18,743 nt of DNA from Alphaproteobacteria bacterium (lineage in GTDB: Bacteria > Pseudomonadota > Alphaproteobacteria > DSM-16000 > Inquilinaceae), in NCBI GenBank assembly GCA_029263555.1, contig JAJUFW010000007.1, forward strand, positions 1 to 18,743, read 5' to 3'. The translations under genes and the position numbers were made by a program. This document shows positions 1-6,236 of this stretch, piece after piece. How positions within the stretch are numbered: position 1 is the first letter of the stretch; each line of letters opens with the position of its first letter. A model generated the notes under the pieces. It searched no databases and was not told the origin of the DNA. It saw only the letters and a program-made list of their open reading frames with translations.

Positions 1-290
1 ATGATGTGGTCGTGCGCCGTCGGCGGGCCTGCCGGCGCCGGGCCGAACGTCATCCGGCCCGACATGCCGAGATGGATCAGCACCGTCATCCCGTCGTCGA
101 GATGGATCAGGATGTACTTGGCCCGGCGTTCCAACCGTTCGACCCGCCGGCCGGTCAGGCGCTCGCTCAGGCGTTCGGGCAGGGGATAGCGCAGATCGGG
201 CCGCCGCTGGACCACGCGCACCAGCGCCCGCCCTTCCAGTTTAGCGGCCAGGCCGCGGCAGACCGTTTCGACTTCTGGGAGCTCCGGCAT
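1..290 (-). CDS. mutM: Formamidopyrimidine-DNA glycosylase (Fpg/MutM), N-terminal part
   Basis: Base-excision repair enzyme that removes oxidised purines such as 8-oxoguanine and cleaves the abasic site. The reading frame starts at the CAT at 288-290 and runs off the left edge, so only about the first 96 residues are present; the H2TH domain and zinc finger lie outside. The N-terminus reads MPELPEVET, which exposes the catalytic proline (Pro2, Pro1 after Met removal) and Glu3. Lys58, in RRAKYIL, matches the conserved Lys57 of mature Fpg, and HLGMSGRM at 73-80 is the family motif. It is divergent from ubiE, an arrangement common in alphaproteobacteria. The only truncation is the window edge. 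The family call is very secure; distinguishing Fpg from Nei rests on the PELPEVET start, which is Fpg-like. Confidence 0.95.
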   Translation of the reverse strand, partial: MPELPEVETVCRGLAAKLEGRALVRVVQRRPDLRYPLPERLSERLTGRRVERLERRAKYILIHLDDGMTVLIHLGMSGRMTFGPAPAGPPTAHDHI

Positions 291-339
291 GACGGCTGCC
301 TATAGCAAGAAGCGGGCGCCCGCGCTATGGTCCGCGACC

Positions 340-1134
340 ATGAGAGACACTCCCTCTTCTCCTGCCGAAAGCGCCGGCCGGCAGGTCCGCGATCCGGAAG
401 CACGCTGGTTCGGCTACAGGCCGGTCGATCCGGCGGAAAAGACGTCGCTCGTCCGGGGCGTGTTCGCCGGCGTGGCGAACCGCTACGACCTCATGAACGA
501 CCTGATGAGCGGCGGCATCCATCGGATCTGGAAGAACCAGTTCATGGACATGATCCGGCCGCGGCCGGGGGAGCATCTCCTGGATGTCGCCGGAGGCACC
601 GGCGACATCGCGTTCCGCTTCCTGCAGCGCGCCGGCGCCGGGGCGCGGGTGACGGTCTGCGACCTGACCGAGAACATGGTGCGGGTCGGACGCGACCGGG
701 CGATCGACCGGGGCATCGCCACGGGCCTGTCCTTCACCGTCGGCAACGCGGAATCCTTGCCGGTGCGCGACCGCTCGGTCGACGTCTACACGATCGCCTT
801 CGGCCTCAGGAACGTGACCCGCATCGACCGCGCGCTGGAGGAGGCTCGGCGCGTGCTCAAGCCGGGCGGGCGCTTCTTCTGCCTGGAGTTCAGCCGCGTC
901 GTGATCCCGGGCCTGGACAGGCTTTACGACCTCTATTCCTTCAACGTGATTCCCCGCATGGGGCAGATCGTGGCCAAGGACCGGGAAAGCTATCAGTATC
1001 TCGTCGAAAGCATCCGCCAGTTCCCGTCGCAGCAGGATCTCGCGGCCCGGATGGAGGCGGCCGGCCTGGCCCGCGCCAGATGGCGCAACCTGACGGGCGG
1101 CATCGCCGCGATCCACAGCGGCTGGCGGATCTAG
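340..1134 (+). CDS. ubiE: Ubiquinone/menaquinone biosynthesis C-methyltransferase UbiE
   Basis: SAM-dependent C-methyltransferase of the ubiquinone (and, where present, menaquinone) pathway; acts on the lipid-linked benzoquinol ring at the inner membrane. The 264-residue product carries the family signatures: WFGYRPVDPAEK near 23-34, YDLMNDLMSGG at 49-59, SAM motif I DVAGGTGD at 82-89, FGLRNV at 154-159, YLVESIRQFP at 220-229 and the C-terminal NLTGGIAAIHSGWR. I prefer the ATG at 340 because it leaves about 23 residues before the WFGYR block, as in relatives. An in-frame ATG at 289 has a better Shine-Dalgarno-like GGGAG at 277-281, but it would overlap the divergent mutM start codon. Unusually, ubiB does not follow; an entericidin-like gene does. 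Function is secure; the start is uncertain. Confidence 0.95.
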   Translation: MRDTPSSPAESAGRQVRDPEARWFGYRPVDPAEKTSLVRGVFAGVANRYDLMNDLMSGGIHRIWKNQFMDMIRPRPGEHLLDVAGGTGDIAFRFLQRAGAGARVTVCDLTENMVRVGRDRAIDRGIATGLSFTVGNAESLPVRDRSVDVYTIAFGLRNVTRIDRALEEARRVLKPGGRFFCLEFSRVVIPGLDRLYDLYSFNVIPRMGQIVAKDRESYQYLVESIRQFPSQQDLAARMEAAGLARARWRNLTGGIAAIHSGWRI

Positions 1135-1194
1135 CCCGCACGGGCCGCCGCCAGGAACTTACGCCCCCTGCTTCCTGTTTCATTCTGGCATGCC

Positions 1195-1222
1195 GGCGGC
1201 ACCGGGTCCCCCCGGTGCCGCC
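1195..1222 (+). terminator. 12-bp perfect GC hairpin downstream of ubiE
   Basis: GGCGGCACCGGG (1195-1206) and CCCGGTGCCGCC (1211-1222) form a perfect 12-bp stem with a four-base TCCC loop, 60 bases after the ubiE stop. No T-tract follows, so it is not a canonical intrinsic terminator. It may stabilise the ubiE 3' end or attenuate read-through into the small lipoprotein gene at 1265. The hairpin is certain from sequence; its role is inferred. Confidence 0.4.
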
Positions 1223-1264
1223 CAGCGTATGCGGAATGGCTTTAAGTGAAGGAGGCCCCGCTTT

Positions 1265-1408
1265 ATGCACAATGTCCTGAACAGGCTTGCCCTGATCGCC
1301 ACCCTCCTTGCGGGCATCGCAGTCCTCGGCGCCTGTGACAACACCATCCGGGGTATGGGCGAAGACATCGAGGATTCGGGCGACGCGATAGAGGATTCGT
1401 CCCAATAG
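1265..1408 (+). CDS. Entericidin A/B-like small lipoprotein
   Basis: A 47-residue protein with an N-terminal hydrophobic segment (about 6-21) ending in a lipobox LGAC, with the lipidated cysteine at Cys24. The mature part, starting CDNTIRGMGEDIEDSGDAIE, follows the entericidin family pattern (Cys-Asn-Thr-x-x-Gly-x-Gly-x-Asp-Ile then a Gly-Glu-Ala-Ile-like stretch). Members are tiny envelope lipoproteins; the Escherichia coli pair EcnA/EcnB is described as an antidote/toxin-like pair, but single copies such as this are common in proteobacteria and have no settled function. A perfect AAGGAGG at 1249-1255, nine bases before the ATG, supports translation. No second entericidin gene is nearby. It sits where ubiB would be expected after ubiE. 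Identification as an entericidin-like lipoprotein is strong; whether it is toxin, antidote or simply an envelope peptide cannot be read here. Confidence 0.85.
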   Translation: MHNVLNRLALIATLLAGIAVLGACDNTIRGMGEDIEDSGDAIEDSSQ

Positions 1409-1485
1409 ACCCGGCACGTCCGCGGTTCGCGGCGGCCTGGGGACGCGCCCATCCGCCCCTTGTCCCGTCCCATCGGAAGATGGAG

Positions 1486-1514
1486 GCGTCGGCCCGAGGC
1501 CGGCGCTTTCTTCT
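1486..1514 (+). terminator. Rho-independent terminator after the entericidin-like gene
   Basis: A nine-pair stem (1486-1494 with 1498-1506, one G-U pair) and CGA loop is followed directly by a T-rich run TTTCTTCT. It lies about 80 bases past the small lipoprotein gene and before coaBC, so coaBC probably has its own promoter. Confidence 0.7.
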
Positions 1515-1574
1515 GTCCGGCACCCGCCGGAAACGGCATTAGCACTTGCCCGGATCGGCCCGGCCGCTTAGGAT

Positions 1575-1627
1575 CATTCCACAGTCTTTGAATGTGGTTT
1601 TTGGTGATTTTCCCCTAAAAGGGGGAA
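1575..1627 (+). promoter_or_regulatory. AT-rich leader with hairpins upstream of coaBC
   Basis: In otherwise very GC-rich DNA this stretch is T-rich and contains two small inverted repeats: CCACA (1579-1583) with TGTGG (1593-1597), and TTCCCC (1610-1615) with GGGGAA (1622-1627). A TTGAAT at 1588-1593 resembles a -35 box, but no good -10 sits at the right distance. It follows a terminator and precedes the GTG of coaBC by 30 bases, so the coaBC promoter is expected here; the exact elements are not resolved. Confidence 0.3.
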
Positions 1628-1657
1628 CGCGGTGAACGGCCAGGGACGGACGGCGAC

Positions 1658-2860
1658 GTGATACGGGGCAAACGCATCCTGCTCATCATTTCCGGAGGGA
1701 TCGCCGCCTACAAGGCGCTCGACCTCATTCGCAGGCTGCGCGAGCGGGGTGTCCTCGTCCGTTGCATCATGACCCGCAGCGCCACGGAATTCGTGACGCC
1801 GCTTGCCGTCGGGGCGCTCGCGGGGGAAAGGGCCTATGTCGATCTCTTCTCGCTGAGCGACGAATCGGAAATCGGGCACATCAGGCTCGCCCGCGAAGCG
1901 GACCTGGTCGTGGTCGCGCCGGCGACGGCCAACCTTCTCGCCCGGATGGCGACGGGTCTGGCGGACGATCTCGCCTCCACGGTGCTGCTGGCGACGGACC
2001 GGCCGATCCTGGTGGCGCCGGCGATGAACGTGCAGATGTGGCTGCATCCCGCGACCCGGGCGAATGTGGCCACCCTTGCCGCCCGCGGCGTCTCCATGGT
2101 CGGGCCGAACGAGGGGCCGATGGCCGAGGCCGAGACCGGCCCCGGCCGCATGGCCGAGCCCTTGGAGATCGTCGCGGCGATCGAAGCGAAGCTCGGCTGC
2201 GGGCCGCTCGAAGGACGGACAGCGCTCGTCACCAGCGGACCGACCCATGAGCCGATCGATCCCGTCCGCTACATCGCGAACCGCTCGTCCGGGAAGCAGG
2301 GCCACGCCATTGCCGCCGCGCTCGCGCGGCTCGGTGCCCGAACGGTGCTGGTCACGGGGCCGACGGCAGAACCGGTGCCGCCCGGCGTCACCGCCGTTCC
2401 GGTCGAGACGGCCCGCGACATGCTGGCCGCCTGCCAGGCGGCGCTGCCGGTAGACATCGTCGTCTGCGCCGCGGCCGTCGCCGACTGGCGCGTCGGCGAC
2501 CGGGCCGAACAGAAGCTGAAGAAGGGCGGCGAGGGGCCGCCGCAGCTCACCCTGGTCGAGAATCCCGACATCCTGGCGACCTTGTCCGCGCCCTCGCCGC
2601 ATCGGCCGGCGCTGGTCGTCGGCTTCGCCGCGGAGACCGAAAAGGTGCTCGAGCATGCCGCGGCGAAGCGGGCGCGCAAGGGGTGCGACTGGATCCTGGC
2701 CAACGACGTGTCGCCGGGCACCGGCACCTTCGGGGGCGACACCAACACGGTCCACCTGGTCACGGCCGAGGGCAGCGAGACCTGGCCCACCATGAGCAAG
2801 CGGGATGTCGGCGACCGGCTGGCCCGGCGGATCGCAGATCATTTCGGGAGCGCACAGTGA
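1658..2860 (+). CDS. coaBC: Bifunctional phosphopantothenoylcysteine decarboxylase / phosphopantothenate-cysteine ligase CoaBC (Dfp)
   Basis: Two steps of coenzyme A synthesis: CTP-dependent joining of 4'-phosphopantothenate to cysteine (CoaB, C-terminal) and FMN-dependent decarboxylation to phosphopantetheine (CoaC, N-terminal). The 400-residue length is normal. CoaC features: SGGIAAYKA at 12-20, catalytic His74 in EIGHI, and the PAMN motif with Asn124. CoaB features: TSGPTHEPID at 192-201, RYIANRSSGKQG at 204-215 with Asn208, and the KLKK lysine cluster at 286-289. Oddity: the flexible-flap motif that in E. coli is ACGxxGPGRM, supplying the catalytic cysteine, reads AEAETGPGRM here, so position 157 is Glu. 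The start is GTG with only a weak ribosome site. The stop overlaps the dut start by four bases (GTGA), so the two are translationally coupled, as in the dfp-dut pairing known elsewhere. Confidence 0.96.
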   Translation: MIRGKRILLIISGGIAAYKALDLIRRLRERGVLVRCIMTRSATEFVTPLAVGALAGERAYVDLFSLSDESEIGHIRLAREADLVVVAPATANLLARMATGLADDLASTVLLATDRPILVAPAMNVQMWLHPATRANVATLAARGVSMVGPNEGPMAEAETGPGRMAEPLEIVAAIEAKLGCGPLEGRTALVTSGPTHEPIDPVRYIANRSSGKQGHAIAAALARLGARTVLVTGPTAEPVPPGVTAVPVETARDMLAACQAALPVDIVVCAAAVADWRVGDRAEQKLKKGGEGPPQLTLVENPDILATLSAPSPHRPALVVGFAAETEKVLEHAAAKRARKGCDWILANDVSPGTGTFGGDTNTVHLVTAEGSETWPTMSKRDVGDRLARRIADHFGSAQ

Positions 2861-3324
2861 GTCGAGTATCCGTCCCCGTCCGGCGCCTTTTCCACGCGAC
2901 CGACCTGCCGCTGCCGGCCTACGCGACCGAGCGGGCGGCGGGGCTGGATCTCCTTGCCGCCATCGACGCCGACCTGGTTCTTCGCCCCGGCGAGCGTCGG
3001 CTCGTCCCCACCGGAATCGCGATCGCCCTGCCGCCCGGCTACGAGGCGCAGATCCGTCCCCGTTCGGGTCTCGCGCTCAAGCACGGGCTGACCGTGCTGA
3101 ACAGCCCGGGCACGATCGACGCGGACTACCGGGGCGAGATCGGGGTGATCCTCATCAACCTGGGTGACGCACCGGTCACCGTTACCCGGGGCATGCGCAT
3201 AGCGCAGATGGTCGTGGCCGCCCATGCGGCCGTCGACTGGGACGAGCGCGACGCCCTGCCGCTCACGGAGCGGGGCGAGGCCGGATTCGGTTCGACGGGG
3301 ATGTTGCAGGAAACGGAAAGCTAG
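2857..3324 (+). CDS. dut: Deoxyuridine 5'-triphosphate nucleotidohydrolase (dUTPase)
   Basis: Hydrolyses dUTP to dUMP and pyrophosphate, keeping uracil out of DNA and supplying dUMP for thymidylate synthesis; trimeric cytoplasmic enzyme. All five dUTPase motifs are visible in the 155-residue product: AGLDL at 28-32, PRSGLA at 68-73, GTIDADYRGE at 85-94 with the expected catalytic Asp88, RIAQMV at 114-119, and the P-loop-like RGEAGFGSTG at 139-148 that closes over the substrate. I chose the GTG at 2857 because it follows a GGGAG at 2846-2850, overlaps the coaBC stop by four bases, and gives the usual family length; frame upstream of it does not resemble dUTPase. The next gene's ATG begins right after the dut stop codon, implying a single transcript coaBC-dut-rrf2. 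Confidence 0.97.
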   Translation: MSRVSVPVRRLFHATDLPLPAYATERAAGLDLLAAIDADLVLRPGERRLVPTGIAIALPPGYEAQIRPRSGLALKHGLTVLNSPGTIDADYRGEIGVILINLGDAPVTVTRGMRIAQMVVAAHAAVDWDERDALPLTERGEAGFGSTGMLQETES

Positions 3325-3780
3325 ATGTTCCGCTTGTCGAAGAAACTGCTGTTCGCCATCGAGGCGGTGCTGGACATCGCCTACAACGCCGGGGACGAGC
3401 CCGTGCAGTCGAGCGAAATCACCCGCCGCCAGGGCATCCCGCGCCGGTATCTGGAACAGGTGCTCCAGCAGCTGGTTCGCGCCGGCGTGCTGTCGGGGGT
3501 CCGGGGGCCGCGCGGAGGCTACCGCCTTGCCCGCGAGCGCCGGCGGATCACGATCGGCGAGATCGTCCGGGTCGTGCGCTCGATGGAAACGGCCGCCGAT
3601 CCGGTCGAGGACCCGGCCGGCTCGGAGCTCGGCCATCGTATCGTCCGGCCGATGTGGATGGAAATGCAGGAAAGCTTCATGTCCAGGCTGGACGAGACGA
3701 CCATCGACGATCTGTGCCGCCGGGCCCAGAGCGAAGGCATTCCCCGCGCGAGCGAGACCGTGCTGGATTTTTCCATTTGA
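3325..3780 (+). CDS. Rrf2-family transcriptional regulator lacking Fe-S cysteines (CymR-like candidate)
   Basis: A 151-residue Rrf2-family winged-helix DNA-binding protein. The N-terminal helix-turn-helix covers about 10-55, with the SSEITRRQGIPRRYLEQVLQQL recognition region split around 29-50, and the family wing GVRGPRGGYRLAR at 58-70. Rrf2 proteins such as IscR and NsrR use a cluster of cysteines (three in IscR) to bind an iron-sulfur cluster; this protein has only one cysteine (Cys131), so it is unlikely to be an Fe-S sensor. In that respect it resembles CymR, the Fe-S-free Rrf2 repressor of cysteine metabolism in Bacillus, which works in complex with CysK. The next gene here is cysK, with an inverted repeat between them. 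Its ATG immediately follows the dut stop, so it is expressed with coaBC-dut. Family assignment is firm; the cysteine-regulator role is inference from context. Confidence 0.88.
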   Translation: MFRLSKKLLFAIEAVLDIAYNAGDEPVQSSEITRRQGIPRRYLEQVLQQLVRAGVLSGVRGPRGGYRLARERRRITIGEIVRVVRSMETAADPVEDPAGSELGHRIVRPMWMEMQESFMSRLDETTIDDLCRRAQSEGIPRASETVLDFSI

Positions 3781-3816
3781 GATCGGCGCGCAAGCGGATA
3801 AGTTGTCGATGTTTGG

Positions 3817-3837
3817 TGTGGAATATCGATTTTCACA
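3817..3837 (+). promoter_or_regulatory. Inverted repeat upstream of cysK, candidate regulator operator
   Basis: TGTGGAA (3817-3823) and TTTCACA (3831-3837) are inverted repeats matching at six of seven positions, separated by TATCGAT, itself containing the palindrome ATCGAT. It lies in the 72-base rrf2-cysK gap, in a locally AT-rich stretch, 15 bases before the cysK ATG. A dyad of this size fits a dimeric winged-helix regulator, and the gene just upstream encodes one. I could not fix clear -35/-10 boxes for cysK. The repeat is visible; the binding claim is inferred. Confidence 0.45.
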
Positions 3838-3852
3838 TATCAGGAGTGTGTA

Positions 3853-4836
3853 ATGGTGGCCGCGACCAGCAGCGCAGGGGCGTCCAGCCCGGAGTTCCGG
3901 GGACGCATCTATGATTCGATCCTGGACACGATCGGCGCGACGCCGCTCGTCCGGATCAAGCGCCTCCGCGACGAATACGGCGTCAAGGCGGACATCCTGG
4001 CAAAGCTGGAATTCTTCAATCCGCTGTCGAGCGTCAAGGACCGGATCGGCCGGGCCATGATCGAGGCGCTGGAGGCAGAGGGTCGGATCAACAAGGACAC
4101 GGTCCTGATCGAGCCGACATCCGGCAATACCGGGATCGCGCTGGCCTTCGTGGCCGCCGCGAAAGGCTACCGGCTCATCCTGACGATGCCGGAAAGCATG
4201 TCGGTCGAACGGCGCAAGATGCTGAAGCTCTTGGGCGCGGAGCTTCACCTGACCCCGGCCGCCCAGGGGATGAAGGGGGCGATTGCCAGGGCCGAAGAGC
4301 TGCTCAAGGAAATTCCCAACTCGGTGATGCCGCAGCAGTTCCAGAATCCGGCGAATCCCGAGATCCACCGACGCACGACCGCCGAGGAGATCTGGCGGGA
4401 CACGGCCGGCGGCGTCGACATCCTGATCTCCGGCGTGGGCACGGGCGGAACGCTGACCGGCGTCGCCGAGGTGATCAAGGCGCGCAAGCCGGACTTCAAG
4501 GCCATCGCCGTCGAACCGGAGGACAGCCCGGTCCTGTCTGGCGGGCAGCCCGGCCCCCACAAGATCCAGGGCATCGGCGCCGGCTTTGTGCCGCCGATCC
4601 TGAAGACCGAGCTGATCGACGAGGTGGTGCAGATCGCCAATGAGCGGGCCTTCGAGACCGCCCGCAAGGCGGCCAGGCTGGATGGGATTCCAGCCGGCAT
4701 TTCCTCCGGCGCTGCGCTCGCGGCGGCGCTCGAGGTCGGCGCGAGGCCCGAGAATGCCGGCAAGCAGATCGTCGTGATCGTCCCGTCGATCGCCGAACGT
4801 TATCTCACGACGGCCCTGTTCGAGGGGCTGGACTGA
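3853..4836 (+). CDS. cysK: Cysteine synthase (O-acetylserine sulfhydrylase), CysK type
   Basis: PLP enzyme that makes cysteine from O-acetylserine and sulfide in the cytoplasm. The 327-residue product has the PLP-binding lysine Lys62 in NPLSSVKDRIG, the substrate loop TSGNTG at 89-94, the phosphate-binding GTGGT loop near 199, and KIQGIGAGFVP downstream, all typical of CysK. The first 20 residues are an Ala/Ser-rich extension before the conserved core (YDSILDTIGATPLV). AGGAG at 3842-3846, six bases from the ATG, supports the start. It follows the Rrf2 regulator gene and the candidate operator, and is closed by a strong terminator. A CysM/thiosulfate-using enzyme or a cystathionine beta-synthase is less likely given the CysK-type motifs and the absence of a CBS domain. 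Confidence 0.95.
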   Translation: MVAATSSAGASSPEFRGRIYDSILDTIGATPLVRIKRLRDEYGVKADILAKLEFFNPLSSVKDRIGRAMIEALEAEGRINKDTVLIEPTSGNTGIALAFVAAAKGYRLILTMPESMSVERRKMLKLLGAELHLTPAAQGMKGAIARAEELLKEIPNSVMPQQFQNPANPEIHRRTTAEEIWRDTAGGVDILISGVGTGGTLTGVAEVIKARKPDFKAIAVEPEDSPVLSGGQPGPHKIQGIGAGFVPPILKTELIDEVVQIANERAFETARKAARLDGIPAGISSGAALAAALEVGARPENAGKQIVVIVPSIAERYLTTALFEGLD

Positions 4837-4862
4837 CTTCCGGCCCCGTCGCCGGACCGACG

Positions 4863-4894
4863 AAAAACCCCGGCAGCAACCTGCCGGGGTTTTT
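4863..4894. terminator. Bidirectional Rho-independent terminator between cysK and the converging minus-strand gene
   Basis: A perfect 14-bp stem, AAAAACCCCGGCAG (4863-4876) with CTGCCGGGGTTTTT (4881-4894), and a CAAC loop. The T-run follows the stem in both orientations, so it can end cysK transcription from the left and that of the small exported-protein gene (stop at 4907) from the right. It is the strongest terminator in the window. Confidence 0.93.
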
Positions 4895-4906
4895 CATGTC
4901 GCAGCC

Positions 4907-5251
4907 TCAGCCGCCGGATCCGCCGTCGTCGTCCCCTCCGGTCGACGCCCCCGACCCGTCGTCACCCGTTCCGCCGGAAGCTCCGGAGCCGTCGCTCCCA
5001 GTCCCGGTGCCTCCGTCCGTGCCACTGCCGTCCGTGTCGGTGTTGGCGTCATCCTCGGTTGCGGATTCGTCGTCGTCGCCCCGTTGCGGGGTGATCGCCG
5101 TGCAGCCGGGATCGGTGCTGCCCGGAGGGCAGTCCGCCGTCGTGCCTTCCTGGGTCGGCTCCGTCGCCGACTGGCCGTAGGCGGCGGGGCCGATCGCGAA
5201 GAAGGGAAGCAGGGCCAGCGCGGAGGCCGCGCCGATCAGGACCTTGGGCAT
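4907..5251 (-). CDS. Small exported acidic Gly/Asp/Ser-rich protein of unknown function
   Basis: A 114-residue protein with a clear Sec-type signal: MPK, then a hydrophobic stretch (about 4-24), and a likely cleavage near PAAYGQS at 23-28. The mature part has a short Cys-Pro-Pro-Gly...Pro-Gly-Cys loop (Cys41 and Cys50, possibly a disulfide) and then, from about residue 59 to the end, a tail made almost only of Asp, Gly, Ser, Thr, Glu and Ala. Such a tail is probably disordered and highly acidic; calcium or surface binding is possible but not shown. The start is chosen for the signal peptide and an upstream GGAG on the minus strand; longer frames add Arg/Pro-rich sequence that does not look coding. 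Its stop faces the bidirectional terminator. I do not recognise a family. Signal peptide and composition make it a believable gene. Confidence 0.72.
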   Translation of the reverse strand: MPKVLIGAASALALLPFFAIGPAAYGQSATEPTQEGTTADCPPGSTDPGCTAITPQRGDDDESATEDDANTDTDGSGTDGGTGTGSDGSGASGGTGDDGSGASTGGDDDGGSGG

Positions 5252-5444
5252 GAGAGTCTCCGTAGATCCGTGGAGCGCCCGGCGATGTCCGGGTACGCGT
5301 GATAGCCTTAACCGTATGATCGGCGCGGCAGGTTCCCGCTCCACGCCGATGAGGCCGCGATCGCGTCGGAACGGTCCGGGAAGCCCTTCCGTCCGCGGCG
5401 GCGGTCGTGGCAAAAGAGGCGGCAGGATATAGGGACGCTCCCCC

Positions 5445-6236
5445 ATGGACTTCACCGAGAACCAGATCCGGCGCTACGCCCGGCACATCATCCTGCCGGA
5501 AGTCGGCGGCGTCGGGCAGGCCCGCCTTCTCGATGCCCGGGTGCTCGTGGTCGGCGCAGGCGGCCTCGGGGCGCCGCTGCTCATGTATCTGGCGGCGGCC
5601 GGGATCGGCACGCTCGGCATCGTCGATCACGACAGCGTCGACCTTTCCAACCTGCAGCGCCAGATCATCCACGACACCGGCTCCGTCGGACGGCCCAAGG
5701 TCGCAAGCGCGGCCGAGCGCATCATGGCGCTCAATCCCGAGGTGCGGGTCGAGGCGATCGAGACGCGGCTCGGGCCCGAAAATGCGCTGGAGCTGGTTTC
5801 CGCCTACGACATCGTGGCGGACGGGACCGACAATTTCGCCGCACGCTACCTGTTGAACGACGCCTGCTTCCTGGCCCGCCGGCCGCTGGTCTCGGCCGCG
5901 CTTCTGCGGTTCGAAGGGCAGCTCGGCACCTACAAGGCCCATCTCGGGGACGGGCATCCCTGCTATCGCTGCCTCTTTCCGGAGCCGCCGCCTCCGGGCA
6001 CCGTGCCGAGCTGCAGCGAGGCCGGCGTGCTGGGCGCGCTCGCCGGGATGATGGGAACCCTGCAGGCGACGGAAATCCTGAAGGAGATCCTGGGCATCGG
6101 CGACAGCCTGTCCGGACATCTGCTGCTGGTCGACGCGCTCGCCAGCAGCTTCCGCAAGGTGAGGGTGCGGCCGGATCCCGATTGTCCGCTCTGCGGACGG
6201 GCGCCCCGCATCCGGGACCTGTCCCATCATGGCTGA
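5445..6236 (+). CDS. moeB: MoeB/ThiF-family E1-like adenylyltransferase
   Basis: E1-like enzyme that adenylates the C-terminal glycine of a small ubiquitin-like sulfur carrier (MoaD for molybdopterin, ThiS for thiamine), preparing it for thiocarboxylation. The 263-residue product shows the N-terminal RRYARHIILPEVG (9-21), the nucleotide-binding GAGGLGAP at 38-45, DLSNLQRQI at 67-75, Lys85, TDN at 128-130 with the magnesium aspartate, the two zinc-binding CxxC pairs Cys173/Cys176 and Cys247/Cys250, and Cys190 in the SCSEAGV loop where MoeB has its conserved cysteine. There is no C-terminal rhodanese domain, so it is the short bacterial form. The following DsrE-like gene overlaps by eight bases. 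No MoaD or ThiS gene is in view, so the partner is open; the symbol moeB is by resemblance. Confidence 0.9.
   Translation: MDFTENQIRRYARHIILPEVGGVGQARLLDARVLVVGAGGLGAPLLMYLAAAGIGTLGIVDHDSVDLSNLQRQIIHDTGSVGRPKVASAAERIMALNPEVRVEAIETRLGPENALELVSAYDIVADGTDNFAARYLLNDACFLARRPLVSAALLRFEGQLGTYKAHLGDGHPCYRCLFPEPPPPGTVPSCSEAGVLGALAGMMGTLQATEILKEILGIGDSLSGHLLLVDALASSFRKVRVRPDPDCPLCGRAPRIRDLSHHG

Noticed and set aside
1265..1408. Possible entericidin toxin-antidote pair
   Set aside because: Only one entericidin-like gene is present and no partner was found nearby, so a pair cannot be claimed.
4896..5180. Pro/Ser-rich plus-strand frame
   Set aside because: It is the complement of the Asp/Gly-rich tail of the exported protein on the minus strand; it has no ribosome site, begins at the terminator T-run, and lacks any domain.
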